Shown here: one piece after another, positions 1-9,670 of the stretch
How the letters are laid out: each line of letters starts with the position of its first letter
Numbering within the stretch: position 1 is the stretch's first letter
Source: an uncultured Halieaceae bacterium
GTDB lineage: Bacteria > Pseudomonadota > Gammaproteobacteria > Pseudomonadales > Halieaceae
Assembly (NCBI GenBank): GCA_913056165.1
Contig: CAJXMD010000013.1
Location: forward strand, 1-43,700
Length of the DNA stretch: 43,700 nucleotides
Direction: 5' to 3'
Made by a program: the position numbers and the translations under genes
Notes under the pieces: generated by a model
The model's database searches: none
What the model was told of the DNA's origin: nothing
Seen by the model: only the letters and a program-made list of their open reading frames with translations

Positions 1-48
1 GCCACCGTCACTTTTAACTCGAGAGGACAGTATCCATTTCCTCCAGTC

Positions 49-84
49 CACAAAAAAGGGACCCCATGGGGGCCCTTTTTTGTG
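49..84 (-). terminator. Strong, nearly symmetric hairpin terminator after mcr
   Basis: The stretch is an almost perfect inverted repeat. An A-rich arm plus GGG (51-60) pairs with CCC plus a T-run (73-81), around a short CCCC/GGGG core, with one mismatched pair. It starts 14 nt beyond the mcr stop codon in the direction of mcr transcription. Both strands end in a T-run, so it can act for a convergent gene left of the window as well. Only 48 bases lie to its left and no gene can be called there. Confidence 0.9.
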
Positions 85-97
85 TAGGTGATGGTGG

Positions 98-3000
98 TCA
101 TACGGTGACTGCATTGCCACGGAAGATCTTCGACAGGTACCGACTCTCTTTGGGCGATGGTGCGGGTACAGCACACTGCATGACTGCAGCCACCAGCCGT
201 TCCATTTCTTCAGACAGCTCCTGATCGTTCGAGGGTTCTTCAGTATGAGCACGTCTGGTGAGCTGCACCTGATTCACCGCGGGCACAGTGGGCAATCGCT
301 CGCCCTCTACGCCTAGGGTCACGGTGAAGGCGTGCAGAGAGTTCTTGACGAACAGCGCCAGTGCGAATTCCTCACGGGTGGACGCCAAAGAGGTGTCCGG
401 GGTGATGAGAACAATCTGACAGTTCGGCACCAGTGCTGCGATCCGGGCGCTGCGGAAATGGTGCGTCAGCTGATCGTTGACCAACTGACGGAACTGCTCA
501 TCGGAGAAAACCCGGTCCCAATTGCTGCCACGCTCTCCCGCAAGTGCATTCAGTGGCAGACGCTCGAATGGGCTGCTGACGACCACGTCAAAACCGCCGC
601 CGTTGCGCAATAGATCATCGAGTGCGCCCTCGATGTCATCGCCGATACAGCGGACCTCCACCTTGGTCGCTGACTCCGTATCGATCGAATGACACAGCGC
701 CTTAGCGGTGTCTTCGGTTTTGGTGAGTACCCAAAGCTGATCAACACCGTTTTTGGTAAAACCGTTGGCAATTTCGGTGATTTCAGGCTTCATGCCATCG
801 CCGATCAATACCACCCGCTTACCGTTCAACTTGGCCAGATCCTTCTCACTGGGTGAAAGTAATAGTTCGCCTTCCGTTACCGAGCGATCGAACTTCAAGC
901 CACCCGAGGGGTGAAAGGTCTCGCCGCTCACAATTTCATCGGCGAGGTGGAAGACGGTGGACAGGCCAACCTGTTCGTCGGTCGGCATCTTGTGCAGGTG
1001 TAGCCTGTTAAGAATGCCGGACTCGATTTGGGAGGCGGATTTCTTGCTTGCCTCTTTGTCGAAGAAGGGTGAGGGAGCATCCACGAATGAGCCGAGGAAT
1101 TCATCCTTGTCTTCTTCAGTGAAAATCCCCGCAAGGACAAGTCGCTCCACCAGTTTTACAGCCATTCCCATGTGCATCAGGCACTGGTTGGCACTGCCGG
1201 TGCCGCCCGATTCCTTGACCGTGCTGTAGAGCCGAGAGAGGGCTCGGGGAAGGTCTTTGGTAGGCAGTACGGCAAGGGCATTACCAGAAAGCTTTTTCAC
1301 ATCGTCCAGTGAATAACCGTCAGCTACCGCAGAGATAATGGCGGCGTGAACCTGGTTTAGTCGCTTGTTCTCCAGCACGAGGCGCCCTCGGCGATCGAAC
1401 AGCCCCGGTGCATCACCCAGGCCGCGGAGACGGGCGCCGTCGACCGGGCCCGGTGCCAAGGCATTAATCTGAATTTCCGGGCCGAGGTGCCGGGATAGAA
1501 TTTCAGCCAGCACTCGCTGTCCCGCTTTGGACACCGCATAGTCCGCTCGGTTGGGATAGGCAACGGCAACGTACTTTTCTCCCCCGAAATAACTTGAGAC
1601 GTTAAGGATCGACCCTTTCCCTCGATCTTTCATCAGCGGACCGAACTTGCGGATCAAGCTGTAGTTCGAGATCAGGTTGGCCTCCATAGTGCGGTTCCAA
1701 TCCTTCAAGGTCATATCTACAACCATTTCTTCGGCACCGGAGATACCGGCGTTATTGATCAGGAAGTCCACCTGACCGAAAAGATCGACTGCATGCTGAT
1801 GCAGAGTATCCAGTGCCTGTGGATCTCCCACATCGATATCAGCAAGGATATGAATGCGGGACTCCGGGTTGGGATAGCCTATTCCACGAAGCTCGTCTGC
1901 GATTTCCTGTCGCGCTTCAATCAGTTTGGCTTCGCTCCGGGCACTCAGCAGTACGCGGGCCCCGGCGATGGCAAGGTATCTACCCAACTGGAGACCGATG
2001 CCCAGGCTGCCGCCGGTGATCACTGCCGTCTTGCCTTTGTGCAGGCCTGGAAGCACCCGCATCAGAGACGTGGGCATGGCACCTTTACCAGTGGCGCGCT
2101 TGATGTCCTTTGGAATCCACAGGTTTATCGGGTCCATCTGGCGGACACGGTTGGTCAGGGTAGCCGCCCAGTCGGCTGCAAAGGGCAGTGCGTCCCGGTC
2201 TTCTGTGTCGTAACGAACCAGTTGATTAGGTTGAACAGCCCACTCCAGTTCACCCGCAGTTTTTAGGGTGTCGTCCTCGTGACGCCAGCCGCGAATTAAT
2301 GCTTCGTTCGAGGCGCGAATAACGTCATTGAGCAGGTTGCCGTGGGTATCGCTCGAATTGGTGACATAGGTGATCGCCGGCGGCTCGCACTTGCCAAACC
2401 AGCGGCTGAGATTGGTCGCCAACGTAGAAGCAAAAGCGACCGGCGCTACCACTTCATCCCGCACAAAATTCTCAACATCTTCATCGGTAGCTGTTGAAAT
2501 GGAGTAGCCGTAGTGTCCATTTTGCTTCTGCGGTAATACGATAACCCCGTCGAGTCGGCCAAAGTGGTCATCGATAAACTGCATGGTCCGGTCCATTGAC
2601 TCTCGGCGCAGTGGGTCTAGGTGCGAGAGTTGCACGTTATCCATTTCCTTTGCCTGGATAATGCTTCGCGCATGCCCAACAGCCTCGAGGTTACGGAAAG
2701 CGAGCAGCACTTGGGCGCCGCTTTCGGTGTGCCGCTGGGCGAAGGTCACGGCCTCGTTGTAATCAGCCCCGCCCAGTATCAATACAATGCTGCCGGTCAG
2801 GTCCTCGAGACGCTTGTCGGGCCATGACACTAACTGGGAGCGACTTTGTGCGGGTACCTGCATGCCATTGGTCACCTCAACGTGGTGGCCAGACAGTGCC
2901 GCAGATTCGTTAGAGGCAAGCCAGGTGATTGCCGATGCCACATCGTCGGGTGTGGGATAGCGGTAGGCCAAGCCATCCTCGCCGTCGCGAGTCGTGATCA

Positions 3001-3748
3001 TCAGATCCTTGAACTCTTTGCCGGTACTGCCAGGCTCGAGTCCCTGAAGTTCATCCATGCGAGCAAAGACGGTATCAATGCGCTCGGATTCAATTGGGCC
3101 CGGGAAAATGGTGTTCACGCGAATACCACGGTCCTCACCAAGTTCAAGTGCCAGACCTTTGGATAACGCATTGAGGCCAGACTTGGGCACTACATAGGGG
3201 ATACGGCCGTAATAGTGGGTGCGTGAAAAAATAGTAGAGACGTTAACAATAGATGCTCCGACGGACATATGAGGAGCGGCCGCTCGCGCCATGTTCCATG
3301 GGGCACCCAACAGGTTCATCGCGGAATCAAACATGGTTTGATCCGATTCGCTGGCTCGTTTTTCTGCTTCGGTAAACGGAATATCCCGAAGAGTAAACTT
3401 CGGCCCCGCAGCACCAGCATTGTTAACCAGTACGTCGATTGTGCCGAAGCTCTCAACAGTCTTGGCGACAATATCTCGGCATACCTGCGGATCCGCACAG
3501 TCACCGGCCATGGTTGCCATGCTGTCCCGATCAAAACCCTCGTTGCACAGGGTGTCAACAAAGGCGTCGAGCTTCTCGATATCTCGACCGGTCAGCATTA
3601 CGCGGGCGCCCTCGCGCAACAGCTGTCGCGTGATAAAGCTGCCAATGGAGCCCGCCGCACCTGTCAGCACGATTGACTTGGTGTCGAGTCGGCGTCCAGA
3701 ACGGGACTGGCTGATCATGTCATCGGTAAATTTAACGATCTCATTCAT
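98..3748 (-). CDS. mcr: Bifunctional malonyl-CoA reductase (NADPH)
   Basis: Reduces malonyl-CoA to malonate semialdehyde (C-terminal half in the Chloroflexus enzyme) and then to 3-hydroxypropionate (N-terminal half), using two NADPH. The 1216 residues match the Chloroflexus enzyme (about 1220). Four Rossmann/SDR segments are visible. SDR1 has TGAAGSIG near residue 30 and a Y-x3-K pair near 184/188. A degenerate segment (LILGGAD) lies near 320. A third has TGGSLGIG near 575 and Y-x3-K near 737/741. A degenerate fourth (VLIGDG) lies near 978. This is the SDR1-4 plan known for the family. The start codon overlaps the stop of pcs by 4 nt (ATGA at 3745-3748) and AGGAG lies just upstream, so translation is probably coupled. 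Family assignment is firm; its flux role in this host is inference. Confidence 0.93.
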   Translation of the reverse strand: MNEIVKFTDDMISQSRSGRRLDTKSIVLTGAAGSIGSFITRQLLREGARVMLTGRDIEKLDAFVDTLCNEGFDRDSMATMAGDCADPQVCRDIVAKTVESFGTIDVLVNNAGAAGPKFTLRDIPFTEAEKRASESDQTMFDSAMNLLGAPWNMARAAAPHMSVGASIVNVSTIFSRTHYYGRIPYVVPKSGLNALSKGLALELGEDRGIRVNTIFPGPIESERIDTVFARMDELQGLEPGSTGKEFKDLMITTRDGEDGLAYRYPTPDDVASAITWLASNESAALSGHHVEVTNGMQVPAQSRSQLVSWPDKRLEDLTGSIVLILGGADYNEAVTFAQRHTESGAQVLLAFRNLEAVGHARSIIQAKEMDNVQLSHLDPLRRESMDRTMQFIDDHFGRLDGVIVLPQKQNGHYGYSISTATDEDVENFVRDEVVAPVAFASTLATNLSRWFGKCEPPAITYVTNSSDTHGNLLNDVIRASNEALIRGWRHEDDTLKTAGELEWAVQPNQLVRYDTEDRDALPFAADWAATLTNRVRQMDPINLWIPKDIKRATGKGAMPTSLMRVLPGLHKGKTAVITGGSLGIGLQLGRYLAIAGARVLLSARSEAKLIEARQEIADELRGIGYPNPESRIHILADIDVGDPQALDTLHQHAVDLFGQVDFLINNAGISGAEEMVVDMTLKDWNRTMEANLISNYSLIRKFGPLMKDRGKGSILNVSSYFGGEKYVAVAYPNRADYAVSKAGQRVLAEILSRHLGPEIQINALAPGPVDGARLRGLGDAPGLFDRRGRLVLENKRLNQVHAAIISAVADGYSLDDVKKLSGNALAVLPTKDLPRALSRLYSTVKESGGTGSANQCLMHMGMAVKLVERLVLAGIFTEEDKDEFLGSFVDAPSPFFDKEASKKSASQIESGILNRLHLHKMPTDEQVGLSTVFHLADEIVSGETFHPSGGLKFDRSVTEGELLLSPSEKDLAKLNGKRVVLIGDGMKPEITEIANGFTKNGVDQLWVLTKTEDTAKALCHSIDTESATKVEVRCIGDDIEGALDDLLRNGGGFDVVVSSPFERLPLNALAGERGSNWDRVFSDEQFRQLVNDQLTHHFRSARIAALVPNCQIVLITPDTSLASTREEFALALFVKNSLHAFTVTLGVEGERLPTVPAVNQVQLTRRAHTEEPSNDQELSEEMERLVAAVMQCAVPAPSPKESRYLSKIFRGNAVTV

Positions 3749-6700
3749 CGGAGGGCTCCTGCTGAACCGGTATCAACTTGTGTTAGTTCTTCACCACGCT
3801 GTTGGGCATCACGAATGGCCCAGGCGCGATAGAGTTCTTCTTTCGATTTGAGGCCTGCACGGGGCAGGGCATGGATGGCAACGTAATTGGCACCTTGATG
3901 CCTGTTTTCCCACATTGCCTGGTGAGCTTCGGGGAGCTCCTCCATGGGAACGGGTGTTGGAGGCAGCACCGCGAGGAAGCCCGAGGCAATCTGCTCCTGC
4001 ATTTCCGCGAATTCCCGCGAGGTGTTGAGGTGTGTCCCGCGTATCTCCGCCGTCGGCATGATGATGCGACGTTGCCTTGTCCATACCTGAGGGGCGTAAA
4101 AGCTGAACCGGCATCCCTCGAGGTCCTCGGAGTACACCACGCGGCCAGTATTGGGTTTCACAAGCGCTGATGCCAGCGCGAGCCCATCACGACCCCGTCG
4201 CTCAAAGACCACATCGGGTAAGCCTCGCTTGTCCAGAGTGTTTCTAAGCGCCGGAGCAATCGCCGAGCCGATAGGCTTGAGAGTCTTGTCTGAGAACTCT
4301 CTCACGGCCTCGCGGAATGCGTCGGACTGAGTAAAGGGATCGGGCATGGCCGGGAAAGGTCCGGGAGCGACGAAATCGTCTCCCAGTCGTTTCGCGATCT
4401 CTTCGATGCTGACGACCCCTCGTACTCTGGGCCCAAAGCCTAGAGAGCTTACAAACTCTCGTTGAGCAATGGTGTCGACCAGCACCGCAACCTGACAGCC
4501 TTTCTGGCAGGCAACCTCGATCGCTTCGATCGCCACGTTGTCGACAATGCCGTCATCGGCACCGGGACCGTAGATGATCAGAACGGTTTTCCCCGCGCGC
4601 AAACCTGCTCGCTGGAACATTTTTGCGGGCGATGAAGCACCGCTCTTACCCATGAACGTGAACCGGTAGCCTGAGGACGCTCCGTAAAATGCCAGAACGC
4701 CATTATCCCCAAGCATCTGGAAGGTGCGTGGGAAGGCGTTTTCCCCAGCGTGACTCACCGCGTAATCAATGCTGCCGCCAACAGTCGCCTCGGCTGCTTT
4801 CACAAAGGGCAGGCCTTCGTCATGCCAGGACTTCCAAGCCGACGGGTCATCCGGAACTGCCGTAAAGATATGCTGCCATCGCTCGTCTTTTCGATTGATG
4901 GCTTGGCCGCCAGCGGCCTCCACTCGAGATGCTCGATCATCGCTGGATACCATTCCCAGACAACTCAAGGAGCTGGCAGTCGCACTGCGCAGGCAGTCAT
5001 AGCCCGTGCCGGTAGACGCTCCTTCCACAAATAAGCGTTTGCCGGGCTCGATATCCAGCGTGGTGAAGAGCGCCCGCTGAATGGTGCCCATGGTCAGACC
5101 ATAGGACCCAGCCTCCTCAAAGGTAAGAGAGCCCAGCTTTGGATGGAGCTGGGGTCCCTGAACTGTCAGAAATTGACCGTGGCTCCCATCGTTGCGCTCG
5201 TATCCCTGAATCCGGAAATCCGCGGCCATGGGATCCAATCCCTGATCGGGGGACAGCAATTCGCTCTGCCCTGAATAAATGGTCACGACATCCCCGACAG
5301 CCAGCCGCCCCTCGGAAACCAAGTCGGCGCCCAGCTGCACGACAAGGCCAACGCCGCCAGAGCCGGTCACCTGCACATCAGTTTCGCGGGCGTCAAAAGG
5401 TGATACGGGGATACCTGTCACCGCCCAGATGTCGTTGAAGTTGACCTCAGAAGCAAGCACGTAGACCAAGGCCTCAGCAGCACCCGGTGCGGGAGTCGGG
5501 AAGACAAGGCGCTTCTCGGCGATGGTCGGATCCCCGTGTTCCGGGGCACCATCTGCCTGAGATCGGGCGACGCCCCAACCGTATTGATAGGTGGGGATGC
5601 GGGTTACCCCGGGATAGAAACTGGTCCCCACTGGGAGCAACTCGCCAGATTCCAACAGGGAAGCTTCGAGAGCCTCGTCGGGGTAGGCAGGAACCTCACG
5701 AGGCTGACAGGGCAGCGGTGCGCTGCGCTTCTCGAGGAAAGCCAGAATTCCCGTCGGGCCGGAGGCGGGGTCGCAGACCGCATCTGCGAAGAGTCGGGCT
5801 TCCGCATCAAGACCCGCCGAGACACCTTGGTCGATACCTGTTTGTGTTGCTTCGAGAATGCGCTCAGCTACGTGGGTTCTGCCGCCCGCTCCTAGTTGGG
5901 AAAGCGCCACAGATACTTGAGAATGTTCAGCGAGAGGCGACTCCAGTTTTAAGGGCTGTTCGCGATCTGCAAGCAGGGCTGCATGCTCTGCCAGCACTGC
6001 GGATAGCGGGCTGCTCTCTTTGTTGTTGCTATCAAAATGGGTTCGCAGTCGGGCCATGGCTCGATCGACAGCGGACTCGGCACTCGTTGGTACCACCTCG
6101 TCAACAAGGCCTATCGCCGCAGCGTCGGAGGCGTCAATCGGGCGGCCGCGAAGCATAATGCCAAGGGCCTCCGCTGCGCCGTCAAAGCCTCGACGTTGAT
6201 GGAGCTTACGGGTCAATCGCTGGGTGCCGCCATAGCCGGGTAGCAAGTTGAGGTTGACCTCGGGCTGACCGAAGGTCGCATGATCTGCCGCGATCACGTA
6301 GGCACAGGACAAGAGAAGTTCATTACCACCACCCAGTGCAGGGCCGTTAATCGCGGCTACGACTGGGATAGACAGGCTCTCTATGGCCGAGAAGGCGGCC
6401 TGCGCGGCGTGGGGTGGGGTGAGCGCGGATTCACGGTCGCCTACTTCGCCTATTTTCAATAGTTCTTTGACATCTGCTCCCGCGACAAAGGTGTTCTTGT
6501 TACCGGTGATAACAAGGGCGTCAATGTGATCCTGATGCTTGATCTGGTGAATTACCGTGTGAAGCTCATCGAGCGCCCGCTCGTTTAGCGCGTTCACGGG
6601 TGGGTTGTTAATAAACAACAGCGCAACGGTGTGGCTCTCTGTCAGCCGGTGAACCTCAAGACGGATATAGCGCCAGGTTTGTACGATCTGGCGGGCTTGC

Positions 6701-9177
6701 GCGAGGGCGCCGTGATCGCGCCACTGGGATACGGCGTCGCGGATGACATCAACGACCTCCGGGTTTTTTAGCGTTGATAAATCCCCAAGCGGTGCATCAA
6801 GCAGCAGGGAGCGAAGTGTCCTGCGCATATATTTGCCCGAGCGTGTCTCAGGGAAGGCGGGCACAACAAGGAAATCTGAGGGCACCGCTGTTGCCCCCTT
6901 CTCGCTGCGAACAAGCCCCTGCAATCGCGCAAAATCGTCGTCAGTCAGCTTTCGCCCTGGCGCAGCAACGAGAAACGCGACCGGTGTTTCACCTTTTTCA
7001 TCGTGGGGCGCACCGACCACGACAACATTACCTAACGGTGAGTCCTCGCGCAGGGTCTTGTCACGGAGGATGGCTCCCTCGATTTCCTCGGTGCCTATGC
7101 GGTGACCCGAAACATTGATGACGTCATCGGAGCGACCATGCAAGGTGAATCCGCCGTCCTCGTGTTGCCGGGCGTAATCTCCCTGGGTATAGCTGTAGCC
7201 GGAGTCCCAGCGGTCGAAATAAACGGACTTAAACCGCTCGATGTCACCGCACCACTGGTTAGATCCAAAATTTTCCTTATCGCCCCACAGGGTGTGGGCG
7301 AGGTAAGGATAGGGCGCCGTAATCACCAGTTCTCCTTTTTCGCCAATCTCCGCAGGGCGCCAGGTAGAACCCCGGCCTTCGTCTCCAGCTGATTCGGCGA
7401 CGCGCACCTCCGCTTGTATCCAGGGAAGAGCCCAGGTTTTAGCATCGGGCTGAAGGTCTTTGTAGCCGCCCGCAGGGCATGAAAAAACGATGCCGCCATG
7501 CTCCGTTGCCCAGTATGAATTGATGTAGTGGCTGCAGATGTGGTCCATCGCAAATTGTTGAACAGCTGGCGACACCGGCTCCGCGCAAAAGGTACCCGCT
7601 CGTAGCGACGACATATCGTAGGCGGACATATCTCGCGTGCTCGCAGGGTCGGTCATGACAGCCTTGAGGAAGGTGGAGCCCGCTTTGAAAAGGGTGACAC
7701 CATGTCGCTCGATGGTAGATGCAAAGCGACCCGCGTGAGGGAATAGGGGGGATCCCTCGCAGACAACCGTGGTCATCCCCATAGAGAGGGGGGCGGCAAT
7801 AAGATAGGACTGTCCGGTTATCCAGCCGGGATCGCCAACCACATAGAGTGTGTCATCGGGGGTAGCGTTAAATACCGAGTGCATTGAGTGAGTAACACCG
7901 GCGAGCCAGGCGCCGTGCGTGTGAACGACTCCTTTGGGTTTGCCAGTAGAGCCTGAGGTATAGATGATGAAAAGAGGCCAGTTTGCCTCTACCGGAACGA
8001 CCGATTGCAGGCCATTAATGATTGACCAGTATTGCTGGTCCTCGAGGCCGTTAAGGGAATCAAAATCAGCAATCCCCAAATCTTGCAGGCAGTCGCTGGC
8101 GGCCTGTGCTACCAGGTCATCGGAGTAAACATCACGATCGTGTTCAATCACCTCCTGACCGGTATAGCGCGCTACCACAACCTTATCGATGGTATGACCC
8201 ACGCCCGCAAGAGCGATCGCAACCTGCGTTCGCAGTTTCGCACTAACCTCTGGATTCAGCCCTGTGCAGGTTGAAAGGGCTGCGCCCAGCTCACGCATAA
8301 TGTCCGCACGCTCTAGGGTAATCTCGCTTGCAACCGCGCCGGTAACGGTCGCGATAATATGATCTCGTTCCTCTATGTCCGGGTAATTGCCCAGCGTGTC
8401 CTCGAGGGCTTTGAGCCCAGCTTCCCGTGGGACGTAGTTATCGAGCGCGGGGTCAGTGTATTGACTCTTGAAGGCTACCGCCTCGGCATTTCGGAAGCCT
8501 CCATCTGCAGTGATAACAAGCTTGGCACCTGCATCGTGGAGACGGTCAGACAAAGTCTTTGCTGAAAAGCCACCAAAGACGGGGGTGTAAAGAATGCCGA
8601 GTCGCTGAGCAGCCAGAATATAAAAAATCTGTTCGGGAATATTGGGCATGTTCAGCGCAATACGATCCCCGGTGCGCAGGCCGAGGTTATTGAGCACACG
8701 AGCGCGCAGCGTAACTTCGAGAAGTAGCTGGCGGTAGGTGAAGTGCTGTTCTGTTACCGGGCCTCCTCGGCCAGCATTTTTGGCCGGGTCCCAGCGATCG
8801 CCCTCAAAGATAAGCGCCTTGTTGTGGCCCTGACCCTGAAGAATATGTCGGTCGAGGAGATTAAAGCAGGCGTTCGTATTGGCGCCAACGAACCAACGGA
8901 GATAAGGACTCTGGCTATCATCCAATACTTGCTTCCACAGATCCTTGTCGTCTGCCTTGGTTGAGGTGACAGACTCGCCCGAGTAAGCAGCGTAGCCAAC
9001 CCACTGCTGACTGGCGAGATCAAAGCTGATCCATTGATCTGCCGACTCGTCAAACCAGTGGAGATTTCTGCGGGCAACGTCGCCGTAAAAATTTTCAGGC
9101 GTCTCGTTGATCAAACGGCGGAGGGAGTCCTCCCCCGCCTGTGAGCAAAGCTGCTCCCAAGCTATCCCAACAGTCAT
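3745..9177 (-). CDS. pcs: Propionyl-CoA synthase (trifunctional fusion)
   Basis: Converts 3-hydroxypropionate, CoA, ATP and NADPH to propionyl-CoA inside one polypeptide, keeping the reactive acrylyl-CoA enclosed. The 1810 residues match the family (about 1820). Domain 1 is an acyl-CoA synthetase: P-loop YTSGSTGKPKG near 405-415, YWATEHGG, and the adenylation lysine in SGKYMRR near 781. Domain 2 is an enoyl-CoA hydratase/crotonase with oxyanion segment VAGADVKEL and both catalytic glutamates, in GGGNELLLSC near 953 and QPEVNL near 973. Domain 3, from about 1226, is an MDR enoyl-CoA reductase resembling crotonyl-CoA carboxylase/reductase, with GASTGTGYD near 1390. All three active sites appear intact. 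GGAG sits 10 nt before the ATG. It is the first gene of the pcs-mcr pair. Confidence 0.95.
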   Translation of the reverse strand: MTVGIAWEQLCSQAGEDSLRRLINETPENFYGDVARRNLHWFDESADQWISFDLASQQWVGYAAYSGESVTSTKADDKDLWKQVLDDSQSPYLRWFVGANTNACFNLLDRHILQGQGHNKALIFEGDRWDPAKNAGRGGPVTEQHFTYRQLLLEVTLRARVLNNLGLRTGDRIALNMPNIPEQIFYILAAQRLGILYTPVFGGFSAKTLSDRLHDAGAKLVITADGGFRNAEAVAFKSQYTDPALDNYVPREAGLKALEDTLGNYPDIEERDHIIATVTGAVASEITLERADIMRELGAALSTCTGLNPEVSAKLRTQVAIALAGVGHTIDKVVVARYTGQEVIEHDRDVYSDDLVAQAASDCLQDLGIADFDSLNGLEDQQYWSIINGLQSVVPVEANWPLFIIYTSGSTGKPKGVVHTHGAWLAGVTHSMHSVFNATPDDTLYVVGDPGWITGQSYLIAAPLSMGMTTVVCEGSPLFPHAGRFASTIERHGVTLFKAGSTFLKAVMTDPASTRDMSAYDMSSLRAGTFCAEPVSPAVQQFAMDHICSHYINSYWATEHGGIVFSCPAGGYKDLQPDAKTWALPWIQAEVRVAESAGDEGRGSTWRPAEIGEKGELVITAPYPYLAHTLWGDKENFGSNQWCGDIERFKSVYFDRWDSGYSYTQGDYARQHEDGGFTLHGRSDDVINVSGHRIGTEEIEGAILRDKTLREDSPLGNVVVVGAPHDEKGETPVAFLVAAPGRKLTDDDFARLQGLVRSEKGATAVPSDFLVVPAFPETRSGKYMRRTLRSLLLDAPLGDLSTLKNPEVVDVIRDAVSQWRDHGALAQARQIVQTWRYIRLEVHRLTESHTVALLFINNPPVNALNERALDELHTVIHQIKHQDHIDALVITGNKNTFVAGADVKELLKIGEVGDRESALTPPHAAQAAFSAIESLSIPVVAAINGPALGGGNELLLSCAYVIAADHATFGQPEVNLNLLPGYGGTQRLTRKLHQRRGFDGAAEALGIMLRGRPIDASDAAAIGLVDEVVPTSAESAVDRAMARLRTHFDSNNKESSPLSAVLAEHAALLADREQPLKLESPLAEHSQVSVALSQLGAGGRTHVAERILEATQTGIDQGVSAGLDAEARLFADAVCDPASGPTGILAFLEKRSAPLPCQPREVPAYPDEALEASLLESGELLPVGTSFYPGVTRIPTYQYGWGVARSQADGAPEHGDPTIAEKRLVFPTPAPGAAEALVYVLASEVNFNDIWAVTGIPVSPFDARETDVQVTGSGGVGLVVQLGADLVSEGRLAVGDVVTIYSGQSELLSPDQGLDPMAADFRIQGYERNDGSHGQFLTVQGPQLHPKLGSLTFEEAGSYGLTMGTIQRALFTTLDIEPGKRLFVEGASTGTGYDCLRSATASSLSCLGMVSSDDRASRVEAAGGQAINRKDERWQHIFTAVPDDPSAWKSWHDEGLPFVKAAEATVGGSIDYAVSHAGENAFPRTFQMLGDNGVLAFYGASSGYRFTFMGKSGASSPAKMFQRAGLRAGKTVLIIYGPGADDGIVDNVAIEAIEVACQKGCQVAVLVDTIAQREFVSSLGFGPRVRGVVSIEEIAKRLGDDFVAPGPFPAMPDPFTQSDAFREAVREFSDKTLKPIGSAIAPALRNTLDKRGLPDVVFERRGRDGLALASALVKPNTGRVVYSEDLEGCRFSFYAPQVWTRQRRIIMPTAEIRGTHLNTSREFAEMQEQIASGFLAVLPPTPVPMEELPEAHQAMWENRHQGANYVAIHALPRAGLKSKEELYRAWAIRDAQQRGEELTQVDTGSAGALR

Positions 9178-9664
9178 AGTGTTTTGCTCCAGCCAAGGCG
9201 GTGTGCAACGCCTTTTCTTGCAGTCTGCGACATCGCCGTCGGGTCGCCTGCCATCATTTATAGTGTGAACTTCCGTTTGATCTGGCTTAGCCGGAGAGAC
9301 TCCGGGGGTGCTGTAAACACAGCGGTCAAACCAGATTGTTCAGGTTACGAACAGCCTACCCAGTTGGATTAAAAAAACTGGCACTATTGCAGGTGTGAAA
9401 GCGGGGTAGAGGAGGGCTAGCAGTTGAAGCCCAGCACGATCTCACTGTTTTTACTGTCGTAAGCACCACGTTTCCAGCTTTTAGCGACTTTTTGGGTGAA
9501 AACCCTGCTAATAGGGCGCAAAATACGCCAAGTTCTGAAAAAAGGGTGGTTTTGGCACAGCTCTCAAGGTTTCACGGGTTGATCGGTGGTTAAAACCTCC
9601 GTGGTCTGCTTACCACAACGCAGAGAATCGGGTACCTTGATCACAACCTTAAACCGAGGAGTAC
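9178..9664. other. Intergenic region between divergent pcs and cyclase gene, rich in inverted repeats
   Basis: No convincing gene was found in these 487 bases. The half next to pcs has two short perfect palindromes: CCGGAG-AGA-CTCCGG at 9291-9305 and GCTGT-AAAC-ACAGC at 9310-9323. Both are enclosed by ATCTGG (9280-9285) and CCAGAT (9331-9336). The half next to the cyclase gene has a GGGT-GAAA-ACCC hairpin at 9494-9505. It overlaps alternative pairings CCCT/AGGG (9503-9516) and GGCG/CGCC (9515-9529). These look like operator or leader-RNA elements, but nothing matches a regulator or riboswitch class I recognise. Confidence 0.6.
9257..9285 (-). promoter_or_regulatory. Candidate pcs-mcr promoter with poor -35
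   Basis: On the minus strand TATAAA at 9262-9257 is a good -10 hexamer about 80 nt before the pcs start. The -35 position (9285-9280, CCAGAT) is poor, which would fit an activator-dependent promoter. The palindromes at 9291-9305 and 9310-9323 would then lie just upstream, where an activator could bind. Inferred from sequence only. Confidence 0.35.
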
Positions 9665-9670
9665 GTGATT

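Noticed and set aside
5487-6158. Plus-strand frame of 223 codons opposite pcs
   Set aside because: It is antisense to the hydratase/reductase part of pcs, is extremely Arg-rich and lacks any domain signature.
9300-9335. PpsR/CrtJ photosynthesis-type site upstream of pcs
   Set aside because: TGT and ACA occur, but not with the required 12-nt spacing, and no photosynthesis gene is in the window.
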